Assembly (NCBI RefSeq): GCF_028657905.1
Contig: NZ_CP117781.1
Location: forward strand, 2,728,001-2,792,000
DNA: 64,000 bases
Direction of reading: 5' to 3'
Origin: Burkholderia sp. FERM BP-3421
GTDB lineage: Bacteria; Pseudomonadota; Gammaproteobacteria; Burkholderiales; Burkholderiaceae
Shown here: one piece after another, positions 1-8,445 of the stretch
Layout of the letters: every line of letters begins with the position of its first letter
How positions within the stretch are numbered: the stretch's first letter is position 1
Program-made: the position numbers and the translations under genes
Notes under the pieces: model-generated
What the model was told of the DNA's origin: nothing
Database searches by the model: none
The model's input: the letters and a program-made list of their open reading frames with translations, nothing else

Positions 1-319
1 CGAGCGAGGTCAGGTAGACCATCGCCATCATCACGCCGGACGACTGCGGCACCAGCGTGAGCTTGCCGATGCGCATGTCGTTCGGGTTGTCGCAGCCGGG
101 ACCGCCGTCGCGCGTGATGTGGTCGAACGTGATCCGGCCGGCCTTGGCCGCGCCGGCGAAGTGATAGGTGCAGCGGCCCGCCGGCCCGCCGCTGACGAGC
201 AGCGGGCCGCTGGCCGTGACTTCGATGTTGGTGGGGGTGATGGTCTGCGCGCGGGACGCAGCGGACCAGCCGAATGCAACGATGCAAGCCGCGAGCGCGG
301 CGTTCTTCGAAATGGACAT
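1..319 (-). CDS. Secreted hypothetical protein, 3' end cut by window edge
   Basis: Only the first 106 codons are visible; the gene runs off the left edge. The ATG at 319 is preceded by AGGAGGG at good spacing. The N-terminus looks like a Sec signal peptide: Lys at residue 5, a hydrophobic core at about residues 7-20, and a likely cleavage near SRAQ. The mature part contains two Cys (GRCTYHF and GPGCDNP) that could form a periplasmic disulphide. I do not recognise the family. It is divergent from the lytic transglycosylase at 662. Confidence 0.75.
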   Translation of the reverse strand, partial: MSISKNAALAACIVAFGWSAASRAQTITPTNIEVTASGPLLVSGGPAGRCTYHFAGAAKAGRITFDHITRDGGPGCDNPNDMRIGKLTLVPQSSGVMMAMVYLTSL

Positions 320-661
320 CCTGCCCTCCTGGGATCGCGGCCGGGGTTTGGGTTCACATCGTTGGACCGGCGCGCATCGATGCTAGGCGAATCCGCCCTG
401 CGCGATTGTGCGCTGACACACGCTGGCGAGGGAATACGCGGGGCAACGCACGGTGCCGGACGCGCCCCGGGCGGGAACGTCTTCATGCCCGCCGGCAAAT
501 CGCGGGGCCCAAGAGACCCGCGCGCATCGACGACGACATCGACGAAGCCGCGCCGCGTCACCCGCGCAGCGGGCATTGAAATGCATATGAAAGGTTCACC
601 GGAGCCGCGCCGCGCGACCCGCTATACTCCGGCTGTTCCCGTGCACACGATCCCATCGACC
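320..661. promoter_or_regulatory. Divergent intergenic region
   Basis: No convincing gene. It must hold promoters for the leftward secreted protein and the rightward transglycosylase. A TATACT hexamer at 623-628 on the plus strand is a possible -10 element about 34 bp before the ATG at 662, but no good -35 lies 16-18 bp upstream, so this is tentative. Confidence 0.3.
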
Positions 662-1285
662 ATGAGGCGGTTCCTTTGTCCGATCGTTTTTGCGCTGGGC
701 TGTGCGCACCCCGCGCTGGCCCAGCAACAGCCGCAGCCCGCTGACCCGGCGTCGGCGGCCACGGCCGCCGCGGTTGCGGCCGCGTCGGCCGCCGAGCAGC
801 CGCCGCCGACGCAGCCGCCGCCCGACAATGTCCGCCTGTCCGGCTACCTGATGCACAAGTTCGGCGTCGCGCGCGACAAGGCCGTGCAGATCGCCAACGC
901 CGTCGACGTCGCGGCCTCGAAATATTCGCTGCCGCCCGCGATGCTGCTCGCGATCATCTCGATCGAATCGCGCTTCAAGGAGAAGGCGCGCGGCTCGAAC
1001 GGGGCGACCGGCCTGATGCAGGTGGTGCCGTCCGCGCATCGCGGCCTGCTGAAGAACACCAAGGATCTGACCGAGCCCACCGCGAACATCGACGCCGGTT
1101 CCGCGATCCTGTACGGCTACCTGAAATCGGCGCGCGGCGACGTGACGCTGGCGCTGAAGAAGTACGGCGGCTCGACCGCCTACGCCGAGAAGATCCAGAA
1201 GCACGTCGGCGAATTCAGCAAGGTGGTCGAGCGCCCCGCGTCGGCCCCCGCGGCCAGCGACGCGGGCGTCGCGTCCGCCAACTGA
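662..1285 (+). CDS. Periplasmic lytic transglycosylase (SLT domain)
   Basis: A 207-residue protein. The start at 662 is chosen because MRRFLCPIVFALGCAHPALA is a good signal peptide ending in ALA; longer upstream reading gives only low-complexity sequence. An Ala/Pro/Gln-rich linker (about residues 20-55) leads to a goose-type lysozyme-like SLT domain. The catalytic Glu sits in SIESRFKEKARGSNGATGLMQ-like sequence (IESRF, then GLMQV), and the later KYGGS motif is present. It would cleave peptidoglycan glycan strands with formation of 1,6-anhydro ends. It is short compared with Slt70 and resembles stand-alone SLT proteins of secretion or conjugation systems, but no such system is adjacent. Family call is firm; specific role unknown. 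Confidence 0.88.
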   Translation: MRRFLCPIVFALGCAHPALAQQQPQPADPASAATAAAVAAASAAEQPPPTQPPPDNVRLSGYLMHKFGVARDKAVQIANAVDVAASKYSLPPAMLLAIISIESRFKEKARGSNGATGLMQVVPSAHRGLLKNTKDLTEPTANIDAGSAILYGYLKSARGDVTLALKKYGGSTAYAEKIQKHVGEFSKVVERPASAPAASDAGVASAN

Positions 1286-1304
1286 GCCGCGCGCCCGCCG
1301 CGCG

Positions 1305-1690
1305 TCACGCGAGGCGAAACGCCCGCACCCCTTCCTTCATCTGCGCGGCCTGCTCGCGCATGCTGTGCGACGCGGCGGCCGCCTGCTCGACGAGCGCGGC
1401 GTTCTGCTGCGTGACCGCATCCATCTGCCGGACCGCCTGGCTGACCTGGCCGATCCCCGTGCCCTGATGCGCGGACGCGGCGGAGATCGCCTGCATCAAC
1501 GCCGCCACCCGCGCGATCTCGCCGACCATCGCCTGCATCGAGGCGCCCGCATCGCGCGCGACGCCCGCGCCCGATGCGATGTTCCCGGTCGTGGTCTCGA
1601 TCAGGTTCTTGATCTCCTTCGCCGCCGTGGAGCTGCGCTGCGCGAGGCTGCGCACTTCGCCGGCGACCACCGCGAAGGCGCGTGCCGCAA
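1305..1690 (-). pseudogene. Methyl-accepting chemotaxis protein, C-terminal remnant
   Basis: Only the last ~128 residues of an MCP signalling domain remain, beginning at RAFAVVAGEVRSLAQRS, the start of the highly conserved hairpin tip, and continuing through the methylation helix (QMDAVTQQNAALVEQAAAAS) to a normal stop. The periplasmic, membrane, HAMP and N-terminal signalling parts are missing. At about position 1690 the reading passes into unrelated, less GC-rich sequence, so the 5' part was lost by deletion or insertion. A product could be read through from 1850, but it would lack any sensor and so is probably not functional. Confidence 0.75.
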
Positions 1691-1866
1691 CGCAGTTGGG
1701 GGGCTTTGTCGATGATTCGGATGCCTTGCTCGCGGCATTCAAAGAGGAATTTTTGGCGGAGGTCGATGGGCGGCGCATTGGTTTCGGTTCGCCAGGCGAC
1801 GCAATAGGCACTGATGTCTGATACGCGCGACATAGTACGTTGGCGAGCACATGCGATGTGGTTCAC
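1691..1866 (-). other. Unidentified coding-like fragment joined to MCP remnant
   Basis: About 175 bp with lower GC than the flanks. Read from the ATG at 1866 it gives a plausible protein-like stretch (ISAYCVAWRTETNAPP ... LFECREQGIRIIDKAPQ) before running out of frame at the MCP junction. I do not recognise the family. It may be the 5' end of a foreign gene left by the event that truncated the chemoreceptor. A composition shift is visible; the transfer is inferred. Confidence 0.35.
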
Positions 1867-1995
1867 CGGCCCGCGCCTTCGCCGCGCGCTGCCGCTCAGG
1901 CCGCGCGACGCAGCACCGCGGTCGGACGCCCCCGATAGACGGCCTCCGCGTCGCGCCGATAGCCGAAGCGCTCGGCGAGCCGCAGCGCGCCGCGC

Positions 1996-2784
1996 TCACG
2001 CCGCCGCGCGATCCGCGTCCGGCCACGGCGTCAGGATTTCCGCGCCGCTGTCGGTCACGACGACCATGTGCTCCCATTGCGCGGACAACGATCGGTCGCG
2101 CGTCACCACGGTCCAGCCGTCGGCCAGCTCGCGGGTCTCGGGACGGCCCGCGTTCAGCATCGGTTCGATCGTGAAGATCATCCCGGGCGCGAGCGTGAGC
2201 CCGATCCCCGGGCGCCCGTAATGCAGCACCTGCGGCTCGTCGTGGTAGATCTGGCCGATGCCGTGCCCGCAGTACTCGCGCACCACGCTGTAGCCCTCGC
2301 GCTGCGCGACCGACTGGATCGCGTGGCCGACATCGCCGAGCGTCGCGCCCGGCCGCACCTGCGCGACGCCCGCCATCATCGCGTCATGGGTCGCGCGGAT
2401 CAGCCGCTGCGCATCCGGGGACGCCGTGCCGACGCAATACATGCGGCTCGTGTCGCCATACCAGCTGTCCTTGATCACCGCGACGTCGATATTGACGATG
2501 TCGCCGTCTTCGAGCCGCCGATCCGACGGAATCCCGTGGCATACCACGTGGTTGACCGACGCGCAGATCGTCTTCGGGAACCCGTGATAGCCGACGTTCG
2601 CCGGAATCGCGTCGAGCACGTCGACGATGTAGTTGTGGCAGAGCCGATCCAGCTCGTTGGTCGTCACGCCCGCCTGCACGTGCGGCGCGATCATCGCCAG
2701 CACGTCGGCGGCCAGCGCGCCCGCGCGCCGGGCCTGCGCGATCTCCGCCTGATTGCGGATCGCCACCTTGCGACGCCCCGCCAT
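1996..2784 (-). CDS. map: Type I methionine aminopeptidase
   Basis: A 262-residue cytosolic dinuclear-metal peptidase that removes the initiator Met from nascent proteins. All metal ligands can be placed: the substrate His in VCHGIP, Asp in NIDV, Asp in YGDTS, His in YCGHGIGQ, Glu in FTIEPM and Glu in WEHMV. The length matches E. coli MAP (264). It starts within the stop codon of the ParD-like gene (TGATG, one base shared), so the two are translationally coupled. It is not next to rpsB/tsf, the usual place of the housekeeping copy, so it is probably an additional paralogue. Function of the enzyme is certain; the reason for coupling to an antitoxin-like protein is unknown. Confidence 0.93.
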   Translation of the reverse strand: MAGRRKVAIRNQAEIAQARRAGALAADVLAMIAPHVQAGVTTNELDRLCHNYIVDVLDAIPANVGYHGFPKTICASVNHVVCHGIPSDRRLEDGDIVNIDVAVIKDSWYGDTSRMYCVGTASPDAQRLIRATHDAMMAGVAQVRPGATLGDVGHAIQSVAQREGYSVVREYCGHGIGQIYHDEPQVLHYGRPGIGLTLAPGMIFTIEPMLNAGRPETRELADGWTVVTRDRSLSAQWEHMVVVTDSGAEILTPWPDADRAAA

Positions 2785-3005
2785 CACGCGACCTTCGCGA
2801 AATCGTCGCGCGCGAGCGCCGCGCCGCCCGTCTCGGCGTCGAGCAGCACCCGGCAGATCTCGCCGTAGCTGAGGGTGGGATTCAGTTCGGCCACCATGCC
2901 CACGCGCAGCCAATGCTCCGCCTGCGCATTGATCGAGCGGCTCAGCGCGCCGCTCGCACGGCGCAGCGATTCATGCATCTGCTCGGAGATCTTGACGATG
3001 CCCAT
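2784..3005 (-). CDS. ParD-like antitoxin-family DNA-binding protein
   Basis: A 73-residue protein beginning MGIVKISEQMHESLRRAS, typical of the ParD-like family (ribbon-helix-helix fold), with the conserved SRSINAQAEHWLRVG segment. The start at 3005 has AAGGA nine bases upstream; an earlier ATG at 3029 would lie inside the operator. The partner expected for an antitoxin, a ParE toxin, is absent; instead map follows with a one-base overlap. An inverted repeat covers 3028-3044 just upstream, consistent with autorepression. Family assignment is good; antitoxin activity is inference. Confidence 0.82.
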   Translation of the reverse strand: MGIVKISEQMHESLRRASGALSRSINAQAEHWLRVGMVAELNPTLSYGEICRVLLDAETGGAALARDDFAKVA

Positions 3006-3017
3006 CACATTCATCCT

Positions 3018-3044
3018 TATACGTTTCATATACGGATCGTATAT
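3018..3044 (-). promoter_or_regulatory. Palindromic operator upstream of the parD-like/map operon
   Basis: ATATACG-GAT-CGTATAT (3028-3044) is a perfect 7-bp inverted repeat with a 3-bp spacer. A further TATACG half-site at 3018-3023 lies 11 bp (one helical turn) from the one at 3029-3034. The spacing fits cooperative binding by a ribbon-helix-helix dimer, most simply the ParD-like protein itself. Binding is inferred. Confidence 0.6.
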
Positions 3045-3198
3045 TAGCAGAGCATCCGGGCGCTGCGCGCCCAGCGCGCATTTTTGGCGATTTTATTTCG
3101 AGATTTTTCGTGGAATCGTGGCGACGCACCGGGGCGTCGCATCCCGCGACGCCGTGCAGCCGGCAGCCGAATCGAGCGGGACGGAACGGGCATCGACC

Positions 3199-4347
3199 AT
3201 GAACAATCGGGTACAGGCGCTGACGGGATTGCGCGCCGTCGCGGTGACGCTCGTCGTGCTCGGCCATGCGGAGCACACGCGCGCGGGCGGCTACACGCAC
3301 GGGCTCGCGCCGCTGCGGCTGATCGCCGACGGCCGCCTGGGCGTGCTGATCTTCTTCGTGTTGAGCGGCTTCCTGATCACCCGCCAGCTGGACGACGAAC
3401 TGGCGCGCAGCCACCGGCTGCGGCTCGGCCGCTTCTATGCGAAGCGTGCGCTGCGGATCTGGCCGGCCTTCTATGTCTATCTGCTGGCGATCGCCGCGCT
3501 CGCGTATGCCGGCTGGCTCGACGTCACGCCGCGCCAGCTCGCGTACGCCGCGCTGCATCTTTGGAACTATGCCGGACTCGTCGGGCTCGCGGCCGACAAT
3601 CTCCGCCACCCGGACGGCGCGTGGTATCTCGGTCATTTCTGGACGCTCGCGCTGGAGGAGCAGTTCTACTGGCTGTGGCCGCTGCTGCTCGCCGGGCTGT
3701 ACCGGCGGCGCGGCCAGCGCGTGCTCATCGTGCTCGTCGTGCTGATCGTCGCGGTGCCGCTCGGGCGCGCCGCCACCTACTTCGCCGCGCCCGCGCTGCG
3801 CGGGCAGCTCGGCATGATGCTCCACACGGGCGTCGATCCGATTCTCGTCGGCTGCTGGATCGCGCTCAACGCCGAGCGGCTCGATGCGTGGATCCGCGCC
3901 TGGCCGCGCCGTTCGCGCGCGCCCACGGCCATCGTGCTGGTATTGCTGGTGGCGATGCCGATCGTCGAGGCGCGGCTCGGCGGCTTCTGGTATGCGACCT
4001 ACGGCGTGACCCTCGAAGCGGGGCTCGCCGGGCTGCTGATCGCGGTGCTGATCGCGCGGCCGGATTTCTGGTTCTCACGGCTGCTGCGCACGCGTGCATT
4101 CGGCTTCGTCGGCACGATTTCGTTCAGCCTCTATCTGTGGCAACAGTTGTTCATGCATCCGGGCGGGCCCGCGACGCTGCCGTTTCCGCTCGGCGTCGCG
4201 GCCGCGCTCGCGGCGGCGGCGCTCAGCCACGCCTGCATCGAAACACCGTTCCTGCGCATCAAGGATCGGCTCTCGCAACCCGCCGCCGCGCGAGCCGCTG
4301 CTGCAACGGCCGAGAGCCTCGGGCCGCCGCTGTCGCCGACCGAGTAG
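3199..4347 (+). CDS. Membrane acyltransferase, acyltransferase-3 family (OafA/YrhL-like)
   Basis: A 382-residue polytopic membrane protein of about ten hydrophobic segments. It carries the family landmarks: N-terminal LTGLRAVAV, the His in VVLGHAEH, FFVLSGFLI, RALRIWPAF and the GHFWTLALEEQFYWLWP motif. Members transfer acetyl or other acyl groups to sugars of O-antigen, capsule, Nod factors or macrolides from inside the cytoplasmic membrane. The ATG at 3199 is the one just before the conserved N-terminus. No glycosyltransferases are adjacent, so the acceptor cannot be named. Monocistronic by context. Confidence 0.9.
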   Translation: MNNRVQALTGLRAVAVTLVVLGHAEHTRAGGYTHGLAPLRLIADGRLGVLIFFVLSGFLITRQLDDELARSHRLRLGRFYAKRALRIWPAFYVYLLAIAALAYAGWLDVTPRQLAYAALHLWNYAGLVGLAADNLRHPDGAWYLGHFWTLALEEQFYWLWPLLLAGLYRRRGQRVLIVLVVLIVAVPLGRAATYFAAPALRGQLGMMLHTGVDPILVGCWIALNAERLDAWIRAWPRRSRAPTAIVLVLLVAMPIVEARLGGFWYATYGVTLEAGLAGLLIAVLIARPDFWFSRLLRTRAFGFVGTISFSLYLWQQLFMHPGGPATLPFPLGVAAALAAAALSHACIETPFLRIKDRLSQPAAARAAAATAESLGPPLSPTE

Positions 4348-5537
4348 ACGCGTCGCGCCGTGGGCGGACCACCTGCGCCGTTTGCATACCCGTTGCGCAT
4401 GCATCCGTGTGCGTGCCGCGGCCGCGTCGTTTCATCCGCTTGCAGGGCGCGGCGCACGACGACTCGGTGGGCGCCGCATCGGCGCGGAGCGCCACGCGGA
4501 TCGGAATCCAGTGCGACGAGCACGTCCGCCGCGCACGTGGAAACGGCGCGCCGCTCACGCACGAGCCGCATCGATGCGCGCTTGTGCGCGGTTCATCCAC
4601 GCGAGCCCGCGAATTTACGATCCGGCGCAGCCGGCGCTTCGCATTCAATGACGCACGCGTCGCCTCGCGCGCGATTCGCATCGATGCGTGCCCGGCGCTC
4701 GCCTGAACCTGTCCGCGAATTTCTCATCCTTCGCAACCCGGCGCATCGCGTTCAATGAACTACGCGTCGCCGTGTGCAAGCTGCATCGATACCTGCATGC
4801 GCATCGCTCATCCGCGCCAATCCACACATTTCAAGCTCGGCAACCGCCAGCGCCTCGCTCAATGAAACGCACGCCGCCCCGCGCTCGCATCCTCTCGGTG
4901 CATGACCGCACGCCACTCGTCTGCGCCATTCCGTGAATCGTCAATCCAGCAATCGCCAGCGCCTCGCTCAGCGACACGCACGCCACCCCGCGCTCGCATC
5001 CTCTCGATGCATGACCGCACGCCACTCGTCCGCGCCATTCCGTGAATCGTCAATCCAGCAATCGCCAGCGCCTCGCTCAGTGACACGCACGCCACCCCGC
5101 GCTCGCATCCATCGACGCACACTCGCACGCCGCCCATCCGCGCCAGCCCGTGAATCTCCAATCCAGCGAACTCAAACGCTGCGCGCACAACGAGGCACCT
5201 CGCAGCTTCACGCGCGAGCCGCATCGATACGTCTCGGCCGCTCGCATCGTTCACCGCTCCCGCGCTCCGGGCCGCTCTACTGCGCTCCCCGCCCCCGCGT
5301 TGACATTCTTCGCCAACCTTGCGCCGCTTCACGTTCGACGAACACACCGTTCCCAACCACTCAGCGCCGTCCATCGACGCACGCGCCGCGCCATGTCACG
5401 TTACACGCGCCGTAACACCGGCCATCGCGCGCGCGGCGCACGCGCGCGAACCCGCATCCCACCGTGATCCTCTCCCGCGCTTCGCCTTGGCACTCTTATT
5501 GCTGAATACAAGACAAAACAGGCTCAGGGAGGCCAAC
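4348..5537. other. Gene-free stretch of 1.2 kb carrying a tandem repeat array
   Basis: No open frame here has a ribosome binding site plus protein-like composition. The stretch holds the ~108-bp repeat array described separately (about 4560-5330). The last 200 bp contain the leader of the small gene at 5538. Confidence 0.6.
4560..5330. repeat. Degenerate tandem array, period about 108 bp, 6-7 units
   Basis: Units can be phased on a recurring TCAATGA/TCAGYGA element followed by ACGCACGC at about 4645, 4752, 4859, 4968, 5077 and weakly 5186 (spacings 107, 107, 109, 109, 109). A second anchor, GCATCGATRC or its derivatives, recurs at 4568, 4678, 4783, 4900, 5009, 5117 and 5221. The units around 4880-5100 are nearly identical; the outer ones have diverged. 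In the first two units the anchor is a perfect palindrome GCATCGATGC. The period is not a multiple of three and stop-free reading changes frame from unit to unit, so the array is most likely non-coding. Confidence 0.75.
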
Positions 5538-5792
5538 ATGGACATCGTCGAATTCGCGCATGGACCCGCGCCCGCCGACGCGCTCGAGATCATCGACGGC
5601 GTACGGCTCATCACCCCCGCACGCGGCGCGCCCGGCGTGAAGAATCCGCCATTGACGTTGTACGGCGCGTACTGCCAGGGCATCGACGACTACGTCGCGC
5701 GTCGCCCCAACCCCTATCACGCGGGCAGCCGTTTCGCCGCGATCTGGCGCGAGGGGCACAACGAAGCCACCGCGCGCGACCTCGGGCAATAA
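5538..5792 (+). CDS. Small protein resembling the Rmf/CrpP family
   Basis: An 84-residue protein with a strong Shine-Dalgarno (CAGGGAGG) before the ATG at 5538. The C-terminal half (AYCQGIDDYVARRPNPYHAG ... AAIWREGHNEA) has the layout of ribosome-modulation-factor-like proteins: a Gly-spaced helix, an NPY turn, and a terminal WxxGH-type helix. The N-terminal half (about 40 residues) is not part of that fold. If the relationship is real it could bind ribosomes or another RNA, as Rmf does in stationary phase. The similarity is by eye and short, so the family is tentative; that it is a real gene is more secure. Confidence 0.6.
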   Translation: MDIVEFAHGPAPADALEIIDGVRLITPARGAPGVKNPPLTLYGAYCQGIDDYVARRPNPYHAGSRFAAIWREGHNEATARDLGQ

Positions 5793-6127
5793 GCCGCCCA
5801 CCGATACGCTCGCCTTCGCACCACGCCGATTGCGCGCCGCATCCGCGCGCAATCGACATCGCACCATCACACCGTCACACCATCAAGCCGCGACGGCCGA
5901 TCGCCATTCCCGATCGCGCCTACGACCACCCACCGTCTCCTCACCACCACCGAAGCGACGACCGCACCCGCCGCCACGCGCCACCACGCCGCACACGATC
6001 GCCGCCACATAACGCGCGCCCGGAGTTACCATTCGCCCCCGTGCATCACACGACACGCGACACGCTGCCTGCAAGGCGCACGAAAGATCAGGCGCTCACA
6101 CGCTTACGAATGGAAAGGATTACAGAC
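5793..6127. other. Intergenic region before the CPBP protease
   Basis: C-rich and unusually poor in stops on one strand, but with no credible start site and ribosome binding site. Only the GAAAGGA ribosome binding site for the gene at 6128 stands out. No promoter, repeat or RNA recognised. Confidence 0.4.
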
Positions 6128-7057
6128 ATGAAAGCGGTCAAGAGAACCGGCTCGCTCAACACGTCGTCTTTTCGTCTCAGAACCCTGTGGCTCGGACCGC
6201 GCGGCTTGCGCGCCGGCTGGGCCGCGCTGCTCTATTGCGCACTCATCGCCGCGATCATGGCGGGGTTCGCTTGGGCATGCCGGCGGCTCGGCCATCCGTT
6301 CGAGTTTCACGGCGTGATGAACGCGCCGACCCAGATCCAGTTCGAACTCGCGCTGTGCATCGCCGCACTGGCCGCGACCCGCGCGATGGCCCACCTCGAC
6401 CGCGCGCCGTGGCTCGACTTCGGCCTGCGCGCGCCGCGCGGAGCCGTGCAGTTCACGCTCGGCGCGCTGTGCAGCGTGGCGATCTTCAGCGTGCTGATGC
6501 TCACGCTGATCGCGCTCGGCGGCGCAACGACCCACCACTCGGGCGCGCGCGCGCCGGTCGCGCTCGTCTCCGGATTGCAATGGGCGATCGCGTTCGTGCT
6601 CGTCGCGGCGGCCGAGGAGATCGCGTTTCGCGGCTATGTGTTCTTCCGCCTCGCGCGCGGCACGCATCCCGTCATCGCGACGGCGCTCACCTCGTTCGCA
6701 TTCGGCCTGTCGCACGCGGCGAACCGCGGCGAGAATCTCGCCGGCGTGGTGCCGGTCATGATCTACGGCTTCGTCGCCTGCCTCGCGATCTGGCGCACCG
6801 GCTCGCTGTGGTGGGCGATCGGCCTGCACGCGACCTGGGACTGGAGCGAGTCGTTCCTGTTCGGCGCGGCCGACAGCGGGCTCGTCGCACAGGGCAACCT
6901 GCTGACGAGCCAGGCGACCGGGCCGGTCTGGCTGAGCGGCGGCACGGTCGGTCCCGAGGCCAGCGTGCTGGTATTCCCCGCGCTCGCCGTGCTCGCGCTG
7001 ATCGCATGGCGCGGCCTGCCCGCGGCCGCGCGGCAACGGCCCGCGCGCGCGACCTGA
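6128..7057 (+). CDS. CPBP family intramembrane metalloprotease
   Basis: A 309-residue membrane protein with about eight hydrophobic segments. The family motifs are present: EEIAFRGYVFFR (EExxxR), then FGLSHAANRG supplying His, and GLHATWDW. This is the Abi/CAAX-protease-like (Rce1-type) fold, in which paired Glu and His residues bind a metal in the membrane. The ATG at 6128 follows GAAAGGA with 8-nt spacing and is preferred over the ATG at 6110. In bacteria such proteins process small peptides or prenylated substrates or take part in bacteriocin immunity; nothing nearby identifies a substrate. Confidence 0.88.
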   Translation: MKAVKRTGSLNTSSFRLRTLWLGPRGLRAGWAALLYCALIAAIMAGFAWACRRLGHPFEFHGVMNAPTQIQFELALCIAALAATRAMAHLDRAPWLDFGLRAPRGAVQFTLGALCSVAIFSVLMLTLIALGGATTHHSGARAPVALVSGLQWAIAFVLVAAAEEIAFRGYVFFRLARGTHPVIATALTSFAFGLSHAANRGENLAGVVPVMIYGFVACLAIWRTGSLWWAIGLHATWDWSESFLFGAADSGLVAQGNLLTSQATGPVWLSGGTVGPEASVLVFPALAVLALIAWRGLPAAARQRPARAT

Positions 7058-7073
7058 AGCCCGGCCCCACCCG

Positions 7074-8360
7074 TCACGCGCCGTCGGCGCGCCGCCCGGT
7101 CGCGAGTTCCGATGCGCGCAGGTCCTCGGGCAACGGCCGATGCTTGCCCGTCCCGATCCGCTGCGCGCGATAGATGCCCATGTGCCCCGAGAACAAATAG
7201 GCGACCACGCAGGCCAGCAGCGCATGCACGCCGATCGGCGCGCCGAACAGCTCGATCGCCATCAGCGTCGACGCGATCGGCGTATTCGCCGCGCCCGCGA
7301 ACACCGCGACGAAGCCCATCGCCGCCAATACCGGCACCGGCAGCGCGAGCACCTGCCCGAGCGCGTTGCCGAGCGTCGCGCCGATGTAGAACAGCGGCGT
7401 CACCTCGCCGCCCTTGAAACCCGATGCGAGCGTCACGACGGTGAAGGCAAACTTCCCCGCGAAATCGTAGGCCGGCAGCGGGCCATGAAACGCCGCCTCG
7501 ATGGTCGGAATGCCGAGGCCGAGATACTGCGGCGCGTGCAGCGCGGTCGCGGCCGCCGCGACCAGCGCGCCGCCGCTGAACGGCCGCAGCGGCGGATAGG
7601 CGATGCGTTGCTTGAAACGCGCGCCGAGCGCGTGCGTCGCCTGCGCGAACAGCCGGCCCACGAGGCCGAACGCCACCCCCGCGACGAGCGTCGACGCGAA
7701 CCCCGACAGGGTCAGCGGCGGCACCAGCGGCACCGCGTAGATGGTATGGTGCGCCCCCCACAGGCGACACACGGCGTCCGCGACGATCGCCGCGATCACG
7801 CAGGCGAACAACGCGTCGTAGCGCAGCCGTCCGATCGCCAGCACTTCGAGCCCGAACACCGCGCCCGCGAGCGGCGTGCCGAACACCGACGAGAAGCCGG
7901 CGGCGATCCCGGCCATCAGCAGGATCCGGCGTGCATCGCGATCGAGGCCGGCGAGCACGGTCAGACGGTCGGCGAGCGCGCCGCCCATCTGCACCGCGGT
8001 GCCCTCGCGGCCCGCCGAGCCGCCGAACAGGTGGGTGACGACGGTCGCCGCCAGCACGAGCGGCCCCATGCGCTTCGGCACGATCCGGCGCGGATCGTGG
8101 ATCTCGTCGATCAGCAGGTTGTTGCCGCCTTCGACCGACCGGCCGATCCGGTGGTACACCCAACCGGTCGCGAAGCCCGCGAACGGCAGCCCCGCGAGCA
8201 GCCACGGATGCGCGAGACGCGTGTCGGTGGCGACATCGAGCGCGTACAGGAAGAACGCCGACGCGCTGCCGGCGAGTACGCCGAGCGCGCTCGACAACGC
8301 GAGCCAGCGGCCGAGATGCGCGAACAGCGCGGCCGGTTCGATCGAGACGAGAGATTTCAT
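7074..8360 (-). CDS. CLC-F type fluoride/proton antiporter
   Basis: A 428-residue CLC family membrane protein. The usual GSGIP selectivity motif is replaced by EGGNNLL, and the gating-Glu loop reads GGSAGREGTAVQMGG (GREGT rather than GREGP). Both are hallmarks of the CLC-F clade, which exports fluoride in exchange for protons; the Asn variant is known in this clade. A third motif, GFKGGEVTPLF, is also present. A fluoride riboswitch lies directly upstream (8446-8500), which strongly supports the substrate. The ATG at 8360 is the first plausible start after the riboswitch but lacks a clear Shine-Dalgarno. Role: keeps cytoplasmic fluoride below toxic levels. Confidence 0.9.
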   Translation of the reverse strand: MKSLVSIEPAALFAHLGRWLALSSALGVLAGSASAFFLYALDVATDTRLAHPWLLAGLPFAGFATGWVYHRIGRSVEGGNNLLIDEIHDPRRIVPKRMGPLVLAATVVTHLFGGSAGREGTAVQMGGALADRLTVLAGLDRDARRILLMAGIAAGFSSVFGTPLAGAVFGLEVLAIGRLRYDALFACVIAAIVADAVCRLWGAHHTIYAVPLVPPLTLSGFASTLVAGVAFGLVGRLFAQATHALGARFKQRIAYPPLRPFSGGALVAAAATALHAPQYLGLGIPTIEAAFHGPLPAYDFAGKFAFTVVTLASGFKGGEVTPLFYIGATLGNALGQVLALPVPVLAAMGFVAVFAGAANTPIASTLMAIELFGAPIGVHALLACVVAYLFSGHMGIYRAQRIGTGKHRPLPEDLRASELATGRRADGA

Positions 8361-8445
8361 GAGCAGCAGATTTGACAGGACATCAAACCCGGGCGGCAGA
8401 ACGCCACTTGCACCAGACGGCCTACGACCTCCTGCACCCAGGAAC

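Noticed and set aside
4568..5230. CRISPR array
   Set aside because: Units of ~108 bp are similar throughout rather than short repeats with unique spacers, and no cas genes are present.
4859..5374. Minus-strand open frame across the tandem repeats
   Set aside because: The repeat period is not a multiple of three, so the same DNA is read in different frames in each unit; no ribosome binding site.
7074..8360. Ordinary ClcA/ClcB chloride channel
   Set aside because: The GSGIP selectivity motif is absent, GREGT replaces GREGP and a fluoride riboswitch precedes it.
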